From Variovorax paradoxus (GTDB lineage: Bacteria; Pseudomonadota; Gammaproteobacteria; Burkholderiales; Burkholderiaceae_C): DNA of 64,000 bases. The notes under the pieces are model-generated. The model was given only the letters and a program-made list of their open reading frames with translations, did not search any database and was not told the origin of the DNA. The stretch spans positions 2,979,001-3,043,000 of the forward strand of contig NZ_CP045644.1 of assembly GCF_009498455.1 (NCBI RefSeq). The letters run 5' to 3'. Position 1 is the stretch's first letter; each line of letters begins with the position of its first letter. Below are positions 36,055 through 46,356 of the stretch, in pieces. The position numbers were made by a program, and so were the translations under genes.

Positions 36055-37305
36055 TTACTCCGGAATGGCCGCCAGCGGCGCCGCACCGCCGCGTGCGCGG
36101 CCCAGCGTGCCGACGATGAGCGCGGCGATCAGCACCAGCACACCGCTGAGCACCATCGTGGGCGAGATGCCGCGGCTGTCGACCATGAGGCCGCCGATCA
36201 GCGCACCCGAGGCGATCGCCACCTGGAAGCCCGTCACCAGCAGGGCCTGGCCGGCTTCCTGCGCGTCGGGCACGGCTTCCATCATCCAGCCGGTGAGCGC
36301 CACCGGAATGAGGCCGAAGGCCACGCCCCAGATCACCACCACGACCGCGCCGGCCACCATGCCGGTGCCGATCAGCGTCGACAGCAGCAGCGCCGTCGCG
36401 AGCATCAGCGCCGCCAGCAAGGTGGTGCCGCGCACGCTGCGCGCCACCAGGCTGCCGCCGAGGAAGGTGCCGATGAAGCCCATCGCGCCATAGACCAGCA
36501 GCAGCGTCGAGACCTCGTTGGCCTGCAGGCCGAACACCTGCTGCAGCAGCGGCTTCAGGTAGGTGTAGGCCGCGAAGTGGCCGGCAATGAAGAACAGCAC
36601 CGCGAGCAGGCCGACCTGCGCCATGCGGCGCGTGAGCGGCGTGAGCAGGTCGCGCGCGCCGATGGCGCGTTGCGGCGGAATGGCGGGCAGCAGCCACAGC
36701 TGCACCAGCAGCACGGCCGCGGCCAGCGCGCCGGTCACGGCGAACGAGGCCCGCCAGCCGAACATCGTGCCCAGCCACGAGCCCGCGGGCACGCCGAGCA
36801 CCGTGGCCGCCGACACGCCGGCCAGCACCAGCGACATGGCGCGCGGCTTCGAGGCGTCGGGCACCAGCTGCGTGGCGGCGGCGGGCGCGAAGGTCCAGAA
36901 GCCGCCGACGGCCAGGCCGAGCATGAGGCGTGCGACCACCATCGTCGTGAAGTTGGGCGCGAACGCGGCCAGCAGGTTCGAGGCGATCAGCAAGAGCGTG
37001 AGCGCGATCAGCACCGTGCGGCGGTCGAGCCGGCCCGAGGCGACGATCAGCGCCGGTCCGGCGAACGCGGCGAGCACGCCGGGCATCGTGATCATCAGGC
37101 CGGCCGTGCCGTCGGACACGTTCAGGCCGCGCGCGATGTCGGTGAGCAGGCCGATGGGCATGAACTCGGTCGACACCATCGCGAAGGTGCCGACGGCGAT
37201 GGAGCCGACCGCGAGCCACGCGGAGCGGGTGGGGGCGACCGCAGCGTCGCGCGCGGGCGCTGCGAGGTCGTCGATGCAGGGGTTGCTGCCGGAAGAATTC
37301 ATCAT
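36055..37305 (-). CDS. MFS transporter of the DHA1 type (AraJ/NepI-like)
   Basis: The 416-residue protein starts at one of two adjacent ATGs (37303-37305) behind AAGGACAG; the frame extends 57 codons further but without a membrane start. It has twelve membrane segments with the group motif MVSTEFMPIGLLTDIARGLN then VSDGTAGLMITMPGVLAAFA and GRLDRRTVLIALTLLLIASN. Such proteins export sugars, nucleosides or drugs with protons; the exact substrate is unknown. It is convergent with the LysR gene at 35143, their stops only 6 bp apart, so it is not clearly its target. Confidence 0.9.
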   Translation of the reverse strand: MMNSSGSNPCIDDLAAPARDAAVAPTRSAWLAVGSIAVGTFAMVSTEFMPIGLLTDIARGLNVSDGTAGLMITMPGVLAAFAGPALIVASGRLDRRTVLIALTLLLIASNLLAAFAPNFTTMVVARLMLGLAVGGFWTFAPAAATQLVPDASKPRAMSLVLAGVSAATVLGVPAGSWLGTMFGWRASFAVTGALAAAVLLVQLWLLPAIPPQRAIGARDLLTPLTRRMAQVGLLAVLFFIAGHFAAYTYLKPLLQQVFGLQANEVSTLLLVYGAMGFIGTFLGGSLVARSVRGTTLLAALMLATALLLSTLIGTGMVAGAVVVVIWGVAFGLIPVALTGWMMEAVPDAQEAGQALLVTGFQVAIASGALIGGLMVDSRGISPTMVLSGVLVLIAALIVGTLGRARGGAAPLAAIPE

Positions 37306-37516
37306 GGAGATGCTGTCCTTGAACGCATCGGCGATGAAGGCGCCAATGCCGGTGTGGGGGCATTGGAGTGTGCGAGCGGGCCGCCTTGCGACCAAGGGGC
37401 GGTGGAGCAGTAGACAGTTTCCCTCAGGCGAACAATCGACCTCTTGGGTGTCTGAAGCCACCTGGGGATGCGGCAATGGCGCCTTTCGCCATCACCGTCT
37501 TTTTGAGTTGCCGAAA

Positions 37517-38059
37517 TTAAGTGTGGGCGTGGCGCAACTGCAGCGCCTGTCCATCGGCCACGAACGATTCGTCGACCAGCACGCGGAAGGCCGTGCCCTG
37601 CACGAACTTCGGTTGCGCGACGGCCGGCGAGAGGAACTCGATGTCGAGCGCGACCGGCGTGCCGCGCGCGAGCGAGGAGCCCTGCGGCACGCGCCAGCGT
37701 GCCGAGAAGCCTTCGGTGCCGAGCACCAGCGCGCCCCGGTATTCGCCGGGGCCCAGCGGCACATCTTGCGCGGGCACCGAGGGCCGGCGAAAGGTCAGCT
37801 GGGCCTGCAGATGCGGCGTGAATTCGGGTAGCGTGTCGAAGCCCTCGGGCGGGGCCTGCTTGGTCGCGCGGCGCGGCAGCTTGCCGATGAGCCACGCGAT
37901 CACGTTGCCGATGATCGGCACCCACAGCACCATCAGCAGCGTGCCGATGTCGCGCGTGGTGGAGCCGGGCGTGGCGTAGTGCCGCACGATGGCGCCGCCG
38001 ACGGCCACGCACAGCAGGATCATGACGATGAGTCGTCGGCGGAACTGGATTTTGGTCAT
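37517..38059 (-). CDS. Membrane protein of unknown function
   Basis: The 180-residue protein has two membrane segments near the N-terminus (FRRRLIVMILLCVAVGGAIV and IGTLLMVLWVPIIGNVIAWL) and a soluble C-terminal domain of about 110 residues, beta-rich (AQLTFRRPSVPAQDVPLGPG; GTPVALDIEFLSPAVAQPKF). It does not match a family I know. It starts 35 bp downstream of the cyclic-glucan synthase gene on the same strand and may be the last gene of that operon. Confidence 0.75.
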   Translation of the reverse strand: MTKIQFRRRLIVMILLCVAVGGAIVRHYATPGSTTRDIGTLLMVLWVPIIGNVIAWLIGKLPRRATKQAPPEGFDTLPEFTPHLQAQLTFRRPSVPAQDVPLGPGEYRGALVLGTEGFSARWRVPQGSSLARGTPVALDIEFLSPAVAQPKFVQGTAFRVLVDESFVADGQALQLRHAHT

Positions 38060-38094
38060 GAATGCGCGGGGTGAAAGCGGGTCCGGACCATAAC

Positions 38095-41000
38095 CTACGC
38101 CGTCAACTGCCCTTCACCCGCCCCTTCACCCGCCCCTTCACCCGCCCTTTCACCTGCCGCTTCAGCGACCCGCAGCACCGCATCCGCCGGCAGCGCCTGC
38201 CAGTCGATCCATTCGCCCACCGTCACATGGTGCGTGGGCGCGGCGGCGCCTTCGACGCTGCCCCATTGCAGCGTCAGCCGGTGCGTGCCGAGCCGCAGCG
38301 CCAGCTCGAAGCCCGGCCAGTGCGCGGGCACGTGCGGCGTCATCGACAGCTGCCGGCCCTTCACGCTCAGGCCCAGCAAGGTCTCGACCGCCGCGCGGTG
38401 CAGCCACGCGGCCGAGCCGGTGTACCAGCTCCAGCCGCCGCGGCCCACATACGGCGCGGCGCCGTAGACGTCGCCCGCCATCACGTAGGGCTCCAGCTCG
38501 TAGACCGGGCCGCGCGCGGGGTGCTGCGAACGGTGGGCCGGGCTCAGGCCTTCGAAGCTCTGCCAGGCCGCTTCATGGTCGCCCTGCAGCGCCTGCGCCA
38601 TCAGCGCCCACACGGCGCCGTGCGAGTACTGGCCGCCGTTCTCGCGCACGCCGCGCGGGTAGGCCTGGATGTAGCCCGGGTTGTTGGTCGACTGGGCAAA
38701 CGGCGGCACCAGCAGCCGCAGCAGGCCCGCCGGTTCGTCGTGCAACTGCGACCGGATGGCGGCCATGGCCGGCCCCGTGTGGGCCGCGTCCGAGGCGCCC
38801 GACAGCACCGACCAGGCCTGCGCGATCAGGTCGATGCGGCACTCGTCGTTGGTCGACGAGCCCAGCGGCGCGCCGTTGTCGAAGAAGGCGCGGCGGAACC
38901 AGGCGCCGTCCCAGCCGGCGTCGTGCAGTGCGGCGATCCAGCCCGTGCGTGCCTCGGTCCAGCGCGCGGCGCGTTCGTGTTCGCCGCGTGCTTCGGCGAT
39001 GGGCGCGAAGCGCTCGACCACGCTGCACAAAAACCACGCGAGCCACACCGATTCGCCGCGGCCTTCGTGGCCGACGCGGTTCATGCCGTCGTTCCAGTCG
39101 CCGGTGCCCATCAGCGGCAGGCCGTGCACGCCAGTGGCCAGGCTGCGGTCGATGGCGCGCGCGCCGTGGTCGAACACGGTGGCCATGCGGCCGCTGTGCT
39201 GCGGCGCGTAGTAGGCGTCTTCCGCGCCCTCGGGAATGCCGGGGCCTTCGATGAAGCCGACCATCTCGTCGAGCAGCGAGGCATCGCCCGTCACCTCGAC
39301 GTAGTGCGCCGACGCGTACGGCAGCCACAGCAGGTCGTCGGAGAAATGCGTGCGCACGCCGGCGCCGCCGGGCATGTGCCACCAGTGCTGCACGTCGCCT
39401 TCGGGGAACTGGCGCGCCGCGTTCACGAGGATCTGCTCGCGCAGGCGCGGCGGGTCGGTGAGCGCGAAGGCCATCGCGTCCTGCAGCTGGTCGCGAAAGC
39501 CGAAGGCGCCACCGGCCTGGTAGAAGCCGGCCTTCGACCAGAGCCGGCAGGCCAGCGTCTGGTACACGAGCCAGCGGTTGACCAGTGCATCGAACAGCGG
39601 GTCGGGCGTGCGCACCTGCAGGCGGCCGAGCAGGTCGTCCCAGAAACCGCGCACCTGCGCCAGCGCCTCGGGCACCTCGCGCTGCCGCCAGCGGCGTGCG
39701 AGTTCGAGCGCGGCGTCGGCCGTGCCGGCGTGGCCGAGCACGAAAGTGAAGCTCGCGGTTTCGCCAGATGCGACGACAAATTCGCCGCCAATCGCCGCGC
39801 AGGCATCGAGCCCGCTGCCGGCGCGGCGCGCCAGCGTGTCGGGCACTTCGACGATGCCGCGGCCGGCGAAGAATTCGCTGCGGTCGCAGGTCCATTGCGT
39901 GGCGCCGGTCGTCGCGCCTTGCAGGCCCGCGAGCAGCAGGAAGGCGGCGCTGCCGCCGAAGCCCGCGCTCGATTCGCGCTGCTGGCCGAACACGGCCGGC
40001 TGGTCTTCGGGCTTCCAGCAATGCACGGTGCGCCGTTCGCCGCGCGCGGCGCCCAGCTGCCACTCGACCATCGCGAGCGCGCGCAGGCGGCGCTGGCCGG
40101 CGCCTTCGTTGCGCACGCGCACATGGACCAGCTTGACGGCTTCGTCGCGGTCCGCGAAGAAGGTGGTTTCGAGCACGAGGTCGCCTTGGCGGACCTCGAA
40201 AACCGAGTAGCCCTGGCCGTGCCGCACGAGGTGACGGGTGGCACCGTCGCCACCGCCGGCAGGCGTGAGCGGCAGCATTTCGCGCGTCGCCACGTCCTGC
40301 AGCAGGTAGTGCTCGAAGGCCGGGTCTTGCACCGGGTCGTTCGACCACGGCGTGACCTGGTGCATGCGGCTGTTGCCGGCCCAGGTGTAGCCGGTGCCCC
40401 ACTCGGACACCTGGAAGCCGAAGGCCGCGTTGGCGATCACGTTGATCCAGGGGCGCGGCGTGCGGCGGTCGGGGCCGACCTCGAAGCGGAACTCGCCGGT
40501 CCCGGCATCGAAGTCGCCGGTGGCGGCGGTGGCATTCGACGAGGTCGCCTGCTTCGTCAGCAGCGGCGTGCGATGTTGAACCGGTGCGCTGCTGTCGTCG
40601 GCGATCGTCGGGCTGCGCGCCTCGTGCAACGCAGCCACCTGCACTTCGAGCGCGCGTCCGTCGGCCGTGAACACCACGCGCGCCAGGCTGGAGAGCGCGG
40701 CCTTTTCTGACGGCACCACGTCCTGGTCGCGCAAGAGGTAGAAGCCGGCGGTGTCGTTGCGCGGAAAGCTGTTCTGCGTCTGATGCGCGACGCGGGAGCG
40801 CAGCGTTTCGATCTCGCGCTGCAGCGGCATGAGGTACGAGTTCGGTTCGCTGTTGAGCACCACGAGGTCGCAGGCCACGCCGCCGAAGCCCCACCACGGC
40901 TGCGCGCGCAGCAGCGTGTTGATGAGGCCCATGCCGTTCATCGAATGGATGTAGACCAGCACGATGGGCTTGTCGCCCGAGATGCCGAAGCGCCAGATCT

Positions 41001-44000
41001 GGCGCAGGTCGATCAGCCCGCGGTCGCTCATCACGCGCGGCGTGGTGTAGGTGAGGATGGTCGTCAGGTCTTGCAGCGCGAGGTTCTGCGCGGGCGCAAT
41101 GCTCAGGTCGCGCAGCCGCACCTGCGCCAGCGTGGCGGCCATGCGCGTGGCGCGCTCCACATGCATCGGCTGCAGGTAACGGTCGATGCTGGGCATCAGC
41201 GCCTCGATGCTCTCGTCGGCGGCGGTGGCGAAGCTCAGGCGCGCGGTGGTGCCCGGCGCGATCGACAGGCGCACGCGCAGGCAGGCGATGGGGTCCAGGC
41301 CGTTCACCTGCTTGCCCTGGGCCGTGAGCGGTTGCTTGTCGAGTGCGGGGTCGGCCAGCGTGCGGTTGCGGCCGATGAAGGCGCGCCGGTCGGTCATGCA
41401 GTCGATCGACAGCACGTTGGCATCGACCGAGGCCAGGAAGTGAACCGCGGCCACCACCGCGTCGCCATGCAGGCGCGGCTTGCGTGACAGCAGCAGCGCG
41501 CGCCACGTGGGCTCCCAGCGCGATTCGACGAACAGGTTGGCAAAGGCCGGATGCGCCTCGTCGGCCTTGGGGTTCGACAGCACGGGCTCGAAGTACGAGA
41601 CGAGTTCGAGCGTGCGCGTTTCGTCGCCCGAGTTGTGCAGCGTGATGTTGCGCAGCTCGGTGTCGTCTTCGGGGCTGATGAGCACCGTGGTGCGCACCTG
41701 CAGGCCGGGGCCGGCCGCGTCGAACTGCACCTGGTCGGCCAGGAAGCGCGTGCGGTAGAGCCAGTCGGCGCCGGGCGCGGGGAGGGCCGTGAGCGAGGTG
41801 AGCTCGGTGCTGCCGCCGTCTTTTTGGACATCGCGTACGTAGAAGAAAGTACCGTAGCTGTCGCGCAGCGGATCGTCGCGCCAGCGCGTCACGTTGAACG
41901 CGCGCCAGCGGCTCACGCCCGCGCCGTTGGCGCGCAGCGCCACCGTGTAGCGGCCGTTCGACAGCAGGTGCGTGGGCTGGAAGCCCGGCCCCATCGGGTC
42001 GACCACGCGCGGCTGGAACAGCGGTGCCAGTTCGGCCTGGCTGGGCTCTGGCGGCGTGCGCGGATCGGCGCTGCCGATGATCTGCCGCGGCGTGCGCTCG
42101 TGCAGCAGCGCCTCGTGCGCCTGCACCAGCGCGGCACTGCCGAACCAGCGGCGCGGCGCGTCGGCGCACAGCAGGTTGCACAGCGCGACCAGCGACATGC
42201 CCTGGTGGTGCGCCATGAAGTTGCGCACCACGGTGAAGTCCTGGCCCTGGGCCTGGCGCGAGGTGGTGAAGTCGACCGCATCGAGAAAGCCGAACTCGCC
42301 GCGCGCGCCGAGCGCTTCGAGCCGCTGCAGGTTGAGCACCGCCGCTGCGGGCGCGAAGGGCGCGGCCATCAGGGTGGCGTAGGGCGCCACCACGCGGTCG
42401 GTCGGCGGCGTGCGCCGCAGCGCCAGGCGCGGCACGCCGAAGGGCGAGTACTGGTAGGCCAGCGAATGGTCCTGCGCGAAGTAGGCCGACTCGGACACGC
42501 CCCAGGGCATGTTCTGCGCACGGCCGAAGGCCTGCTGTTCGTCAATGGCCGCGGCGTTGGCCACCTGCAGCAGGCCGTCGGTGGGCTCGGTCATGACGAG
42601 CGCCGGCATCAGGTACTCGAACATCGAGCCCGACCACGACTTGAGGCTGGGCTGGAAACCCACCAGCAGGAACGGCCGGCCCAGCGCCATCCAGTGGCGG
42701 CGCGGCACGTCGCCCTTGGCAATCGCCAGGAAGCTCAGCAGCCGCGACTCGGAGGCCAGCAGGTCGTAGTAGCTCGCGTCGAGCACGTTCTCCTCGACGC
42801 GCAGGCCGATGTGGAACAGGTGGCGCTTGGCGTCGTAGAGGCCGCTGAAATCCATGCCGTCGTGCAGCGCGTCGCAGCGCTGCGCCAGGGCTTCCAGCGC
42901 GGGGGCTTCGTGGGGCTGGCAGCTTGCGTCCGCTGCGAAGGCGCGGCAGGCCTGCGCCACGGTCACGAGGTGGCCCGCGAAGTTGCCGCTGTCGACGCTC
43001 GACACGTAGTCGGGCGGCAGCGGTTTGAGCGTTTGCGTGTCGTACCAGTTGAACAGGTGGCCGTTGTGCTTCTGCATGCGGTCGACGGTGTCGAGCGTGG
43101 CGGTGAGGCGCGCCAGCAGGCCGGCCGTGTCGATCCAGCGGAATTCACGCGCGCAACAGGCGGCCAGCAGGTACATGCCGATGTTGGTCGGCGAGGTGCG
43201 GTGCGCGAGGGTCGGCTGCGGTTCGAGCTGCAGGTTGTCGGGCGGCAGGTGGTTGTCGTCCGGGCCGACCACGTGCTCGAAGAAGCGCCAGGTGTCGTGC
43301 GCCAGCGTGTCGAGGTAGCTGCGTTGCGCGGGCGGGAGCGGGTCTTCGGTTTGTGCGTCAACGCGGCTGCCCCACCAGGCTGCGATGGGCGCCAGCGACC
43401 AGAGCACGAAGAGCAGCGGGCCGATCACCGGGTAGGCGCTCCAGTTCGCGAGCACGGCGAGCACCAGGCACACGGCGCTGCTGAGGGCTGCGCTGCGCAC
43501 GAAGGGCTTGAGCCGCTGGCTCGATTGCGCCTGCGCCTGGTCGGCCGTCGTCCATTGCAGCAGGTGCCTGCGGCTCACGAGCAGCCGCCACGTGGCGAGG
43601 AAGGCCGCGTCGAGCAGCAGCCGCGTCTGCGCCGCCAGCTGCACGAACTGCCAGGCCGCGCCGGCCATGGCGCGCAGCAGCTCGACCGCGCCCACGTCGA
43701 AGAAGTGGCGCAGCTCGATCGCGCGCCGTGTCGGCACCAGGCCGGCCAGCGCGCCCAGCAGCGGGCCCAGCGTGAGCGCCGCGCCGACGGCGGCCAGCGC
43801 CCAGCCCAGCGGCATGGCCTGCGTGAAGATCACCAGCACCAGCAGCGCGAAAGACGCCGGCACGACCAGCGAGCGGCGCAGGTTGTCGCTCATCTTCCAC
43901 AGGCCCAGCGCGTCGATGCCGAAGCGGCGCGCGCGCCACATCAGCGGCAGCAGCTGCCAGTCGCCGCGCACCCAGCGGTGCACGCGCGAGGCGGCCACGC

Positions 44001-46356
44001 CGGCGTGGTGGGGATGGTCTTCGACCAGCACGACGTCGCTGACCATCGCGCAGCGCGCGACGCTGCCTTCGAGCAGGTCGTGGCTCAGCACGGCGCTGTC
44101 GGGCAGGCGGTCGTTGAGCGTGGCGTGCACCGCGCGCACGTTGAGCAAACCCTTGCCGGTGAAGGAGCCGCTGCCGAACACGTCCTGGTAGATGTCGGAT
44201 GCGCCGCTGCCGTACGGGTCGAGCCCGCACTGCCCGGCGAACACCCAGTGGAAGAAGGAGCGCTCGGTCTGCATCGGAAACGGCGTGACGATGCGCGGCT
44301 GCAGGATGCCGAAGCCCGCGACCACGCGCCGGCTTTGCATGTCGATCTCGGGCGCGTTCAGCGGATGCGCGGCAATGGACACGAGGTCGCGCAGCGCGCC
44401 GGGCGGCAGGCCGGTGTCGCTGTCGAGCGTGAGCACGTAGGGCGTGCGGCCGGGCGCGAGCTGCTGGCCCGGTGCGAGCGGAAGAAAACCGCTGCCGTCG
44501 CCGCTGGCCAGCAGGCGCATGAGCATTTCGAGCTTGCCGCGCTTGCGTTCCCAGCCCATCCAGCGCTGCTCGGTTTCGCTCCAGCTGCGCGGGCGGTGCA
44601 GCAGCAGGAAGCGCGGTGAGGTGCCTTCCGCCGGCGGGTACTTGGCGTTGAGTGCGGCGATGCGTTGCTGGGCATCGTCGAGCAGGGGCCCGTCTTCGGG
44701 CATCGATGCTTGGGAGGCGTCGGCCCAGTCGGTCAGCAGCGCGAACTGCGCGTGCGCCTCGCGGTTGGCGAGCCAGTGCAGTTCGAGCCGGTGCGCGAGC
44801 TTGGCGTTGTTCGCGGTCGAACCCAGCATCGTGGGCATGACGACGAGCGCGCGGTGCCGCTCGGGAATGCCGTTCGCAAAATCGAGACGTGGCAATGCCT
44901 GCACGCGCACCGACTCCGCCATGATGCGTTGCGCCAGCGCAATCAGCGCTTCAGACAGCGGCCATGCGAGCAGCAGCAACGCCGCGATGGTGGTCCAGTC
45001 GCCGCGATGCGGCAGGCCGTGCACCACGGCCGCCAGCAGCAGGGCGGTGCCGACGGTGACGGAACCCACGTAGACGGGCAGGCGCCAGCCGCGATGGCTG
45101 CGCGCGGGGCTTCGCGTGCTTGCTGCGTGTGCGGAACGACCCGAGGGCCCGTTCGCCTGCAGCGAGGCGATCAACGCGGGCCGGCCCTGGCCGAAAAGGT
45201 AGTAGCCGGCGGTGCCGTCGGCGCGATCGGTCTCGGCGCCGGCTTCGTCGGCTGGCGCGGCGGAGGCCAGCGTGACCACGGCCTGCGCCACTTCGCGCTC
45301 GGGCCGTTCGGTGTTGCGCGCCACCTGCTCCATCGCATGTGTGATCTGCTGGCGCGTGAGTTCGCTCTCGTTCGCAAAGCTCGGCAGTTCGCGCAGCACG
45401 CGCAGCGAGCGGCTCACCGGTTCGATGAGGTCGCTCCACTCGACCTGGCCGATCATGCGCAGCGTCGTGATGATGTTGCCGACCGTGAGGTTGGCCGCAG
45501 CCTGGGCGTTCTGCGCGTCGCCGATCAGCGCCGGGCCGTTAGGGCAGTGTTGCTCGGTCCAGCGCACCAGCGCGGGCATGTCGTCGCCGTGCTCGACGGG
45601 CAGGCGCTGCCACAGCTGCGTGAGGTAGTTGTCCTGCAGGCCGTGGCTTTGCAGCGCGCGGTAGAGCACGTCGAGGTCTTGCACCGACAGGTGCGGCGCT
45701 GCGTCCCAGGCGGCATGCGCGATCTCGCGCGCGACCTTGTTCTCGGCAATGCTCTCGGCCACGCGGCGCAGGTTTTCGAGCAGCACCACGCGCAAGGTGG
45801 TGGGCAGCGCCCACAGTTCGCCGAGCATGAGCTCGTCGATGTCTTGATAAGCGTTGAGGAAGGCCGTGAACAGCGTCTTGTTGAGCACGCTGTCGGTGTG
45901 TGCCACATAGGCCCACGCAATGCCGTACACGCGCGGCAGCCCCGCCAGCGGCGGCGTGACGAGCTTGGGCAGGCGCGCGTAATAACTGCGCGGCACGCCG
46001 TCATGGATCTGCTGGAGCTGCGCCTCGACGAGGTGGAAGTTGTCGAGCAGCCACTCGGCCGCCGGCGACACATAGCGCCCGCTGCGCGAGATCAGCGCGA
46101 TGTAGTCGAAGGCCGCGCGCAGCGATTCGAGGTTTTCGTCGACACGGGGAAAGAAGGGCGACCCTTCGCTGGCGCTGTGCGGGTCGTTCTCGACCACCTG
46201 GGCACGGGCCAGGCTGTGGCCGTGCTGTTCAAAACGTTGGGCGCCGAAGAGTTCGGCGCGAATCGGGAGTGCTACCGGGTCGTGCGGACCGAGCAGGAGA
46301 GACCGGGCGTAGTGACTGAGCCCTTGAAGGCGGTCGACGACGGCAGCGGCGCTCAA
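38095..46356 (-). CDS. ndvB: Cyclic beta-1,2-glucan synthase (NdvB type)
   Basis: This is a 2,753-residue inner-membrane enzyme that makes periplasmic cyclic beta-1,2-glucan from UDP-glucose. I place the start at the TTG at 46354-46356, overlapping the stop of a small upstream ORF (TTGA); the longer frame from 46467 has no support. Order: an N-terminal cytoplasmic part (SPAAEWLLDNFHLVEAQLQQ), membrane segments near 440, a GT84 transferase domain with D645 and D647 in LTLDSDTGLPPGAL and RVHRWVRGDWQLLPL, more membrane segments, a glycoamylase-like region and a GH94-like phosphorylase domain with D2423 in GTGDWNDGMNRVGH, which sets glucan length in the Brucella enzyme. The tail carries Gly-Glu-Gly-Ala repeats. 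The OpgC-type protein in this window could modify its product. Confidence 0.93.
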   Translation of the reverse strand: MSAAAVVDRLQGLSHYARSLLLGPHDPVALPIRAELFGAQRFEQHGHSLARAQVVENDPHSASEGSPFFPRVDENLESLRAAFDYIALISRSGRYVSPAAEWLLDNFHLVEAQLQQIHDGVPRSYYARLPKLVTPPLAGLPRVYGIAWAYVAHTDSVLNKTLFTAFLNAYQDIDELMLGELWALPTTLRVVLLENLRRVAESIAENKVAREIAHAAWDAAPHLSVQDLDVLYRALQSHGLQDNYLTQLWQRLPVEHGDDMPALVRWTEQHCPNGPALIGDAQNAQAAANLTVGNIITTLRMIGQVEWSDLIEPVSRSLRVLRELPSFANESELTRQQITHAMEQVARNTERPEREVAQAVVTLASAAPADEAGAETDRADGTAGYYLFGQGRPALIASLQANGPSGRSAHAASTRSPARSHRGWRLPVYVGSVTVGTALLLAAVVHGLPHRGDWTTIAALLLLAWPLSEALIALAQRIMAESVRVQALPRLDFANGIPERHRALVVMPTMLGSTANNAKLAHRLELHWLANREAHAQFALLTDWADASQASMPEDGPLLDDAQQRIAALNAKYPPAEGTSPRFLLLHRPRSWSETEQRWMGWERKRGKLEMLMRLLASGDGSGFLPLAPGQQLAPGRTPYVLTLDSDTGLPPGALRDLVSIAAHPLNAPEIDMQSRRVVAGFGILQPRIVTPFPMQTERSFFHWVFAGQCGLDPYGSGASDIYQDVFGSGSFTGKGLLNVRAVHATLNDRLPDSAVLSHDLLEGSVARCAMVSDVVLVEDHPHHAGVAASRVHRWVRGDWQLLPLMWRARRFGIDALGLWKMSDNLRRSLVVPASFALLVLVIFTQAMPLGWALAAVGAALTLGPLLGALAGLVPTRRAIELRHFFDVGAVELLRAMAGAAWQFVQLAAQTRLLLDAAFLATWRLLVSRRHLLQWTTADQAQAQSSQRLKPFVRSAALSSAVCLVLAVLANWSAYPVIGPLLFVLWSLAPIAAWWGSRVDAQTEDPLPPAQRSYLDTLAHDTWRFFEHVVGPDDNHLPPDNLQLEPQPTLAHRTSPTNIGMYLLAACCAREFRWIDTAGLLARLTATLDTVDRMQKHNGHLFNWYDTQTLKPLPPDYVSSVDSGNFAGHLVTVAQACRAFAADASCQPHEAPALEALAQRCDALHDGMDFSGLYDAKRHLFHIGLRVEENVLDASYYDLLASESRLLSFLAIAKGDVPRRHWMALGRPFLLVGFQPSLKSWSGSMFEYLMPALVMTEPTDGLLQVANAAAIDEQQAFGRAQNMPWGVSESAYFAQDHSLAYQYSPFGVPRLALRRTPPTDRVVAPYATLMAAPFAPAAAVLNLQRLEALGARGEFGFLDAVDFTTSRQAQGQDFTVVRNFMAHHQGMSLVALCNLLCADAPRRWFGSAALVQAHEALLHERTPRQIIGSADPRTPPEPSQAELAPLFQPRVVDPMGPGFQPTHLLSNGRYTVALRANGAGVSRWRAFNVTRWRDDPLRDSYGTFFYVRDVQKDGGSTELTSLTALPAPGADWLYRTRFLADQVQFDAAGPGLQVRTTVLISPEDDTELRNITLHNSGDETRTLELVSYFEPVLSNPKADEAHPAFANLFVESRWEPTWRALLLSRKPRLHGDAVVAAVHFLASVDANVLSIDCMTDRRAFIGRNRTLADPALDKQPLTAQGKQVNGLDPIACLRVRLSIAPGTTARLSFATAADESIEALMPSIDRYLQPMHVERATRMAATLAQVRLRDLSIAPAQNLALQDLTTILTYTTPRVMSDRGLIDLRQIWRFGISGDKPIVLVYIHSMNGMGLINTLLRAQPWWGFGGVACDLVVLNSEPNSYLMPLQREIETLRSRVAHQTQNSFPRNDTAGFYLLRDQDVVPSEKAALSSLARVVFTADGRALEVQVAALHEARSPTIADDSSAPVQHRTPLLTKQATSSNATAATGDFDAGTGEFRFEVGPDRRTPRPWINVIANAAFGFQVSEWGTGYTWAGNSRMHQVTPWSNDPVQDPAFEHYLLQDVATREMLPLTPAGGGDGATRHLVRHGQGYSVFEVRQGDLVLETTFFADRDEAVKLVHVRVRNEGAGQRRLRALAMVEWQLGAARGERRTVHCWKPEDQPAVFGQQRESSAGFGGSAAFLLLAGLQGATTGATQWTCDRSEFFAGRGIVEVPDTLARRAGSGLDACAAIGGEFVVASGETASFTFVLGHAGTADAALELARRWRQREVPEALAQVRGFWDDLLGRLQVRTPDPLFDALVNRWLVYQTLACRLWSKAGFYQAGGAFGFRDQLQDAMAFALTDPPRLREQILVNAARQFPEGDVQHWWHMPGGAGVRTHFSDDLLWLPYASAHYVEVTGDASLLDEMVGFIEGPGIPEGAEDAYYAPQHSGRMATVFDHGARAIDRSLATGVHGLPLMGTGDWNDGMNRVGHEGRGESVWLAWFLCSVVERFAPIAEARGEHERAARWTEARTGWIAALHDAGWDGAWFRRAFFDNGAPLGSSTNDECRIDLIAQAWSVLSGASDAAHTGPAMAAIRSQLHDEPAGLLRLLVPPFAQSTNNPGYIQAYPRGVRENGGQYSHGAVWALMAQALQGDHEAAWQSFEGLSPAHRSQHPARGPVYELEPYVMAGDVYGAAPYVGRGGWSWYTGSAAWLHRAAVETLLGLSVKGRQLSMTPHVPAHWPGFELALRLGTHRLTLQWGSVEGAAAPTHHVTVGEWIDWQALPADAVLRVAEAAGERAGEGAGEGAGEGQLTA
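38111..38158. repeat. 12-bp tandem repeat at the 3' end of the glucan synthase gene
   Basis: CCTTCACCCGCC occurs three times exactly (38111-38122, 38123-38134, 38135-38146) and a fourth time with two changes (38147-38158). Read on the reverse strand it codes for repeated Gly-Glu-Gly-Ala at the very C-terminus, so copy number can change without a frameshift. Confidence 0.9.

Noticed and set aside
38111..38158. The 12-bp repeats as a CRISPR array.
   Set aside because: Units are directly adjacent without spacers and lie inside a coding frame.
41551..44619. A 1,022-codon top-strand frame (and others at 38062 and 44665) opposite the glucan synthase gene.
   Set aside because: Composition is low-complexity and no family motif is seen; the opposite strand has a complete NdvB-type enzyme.
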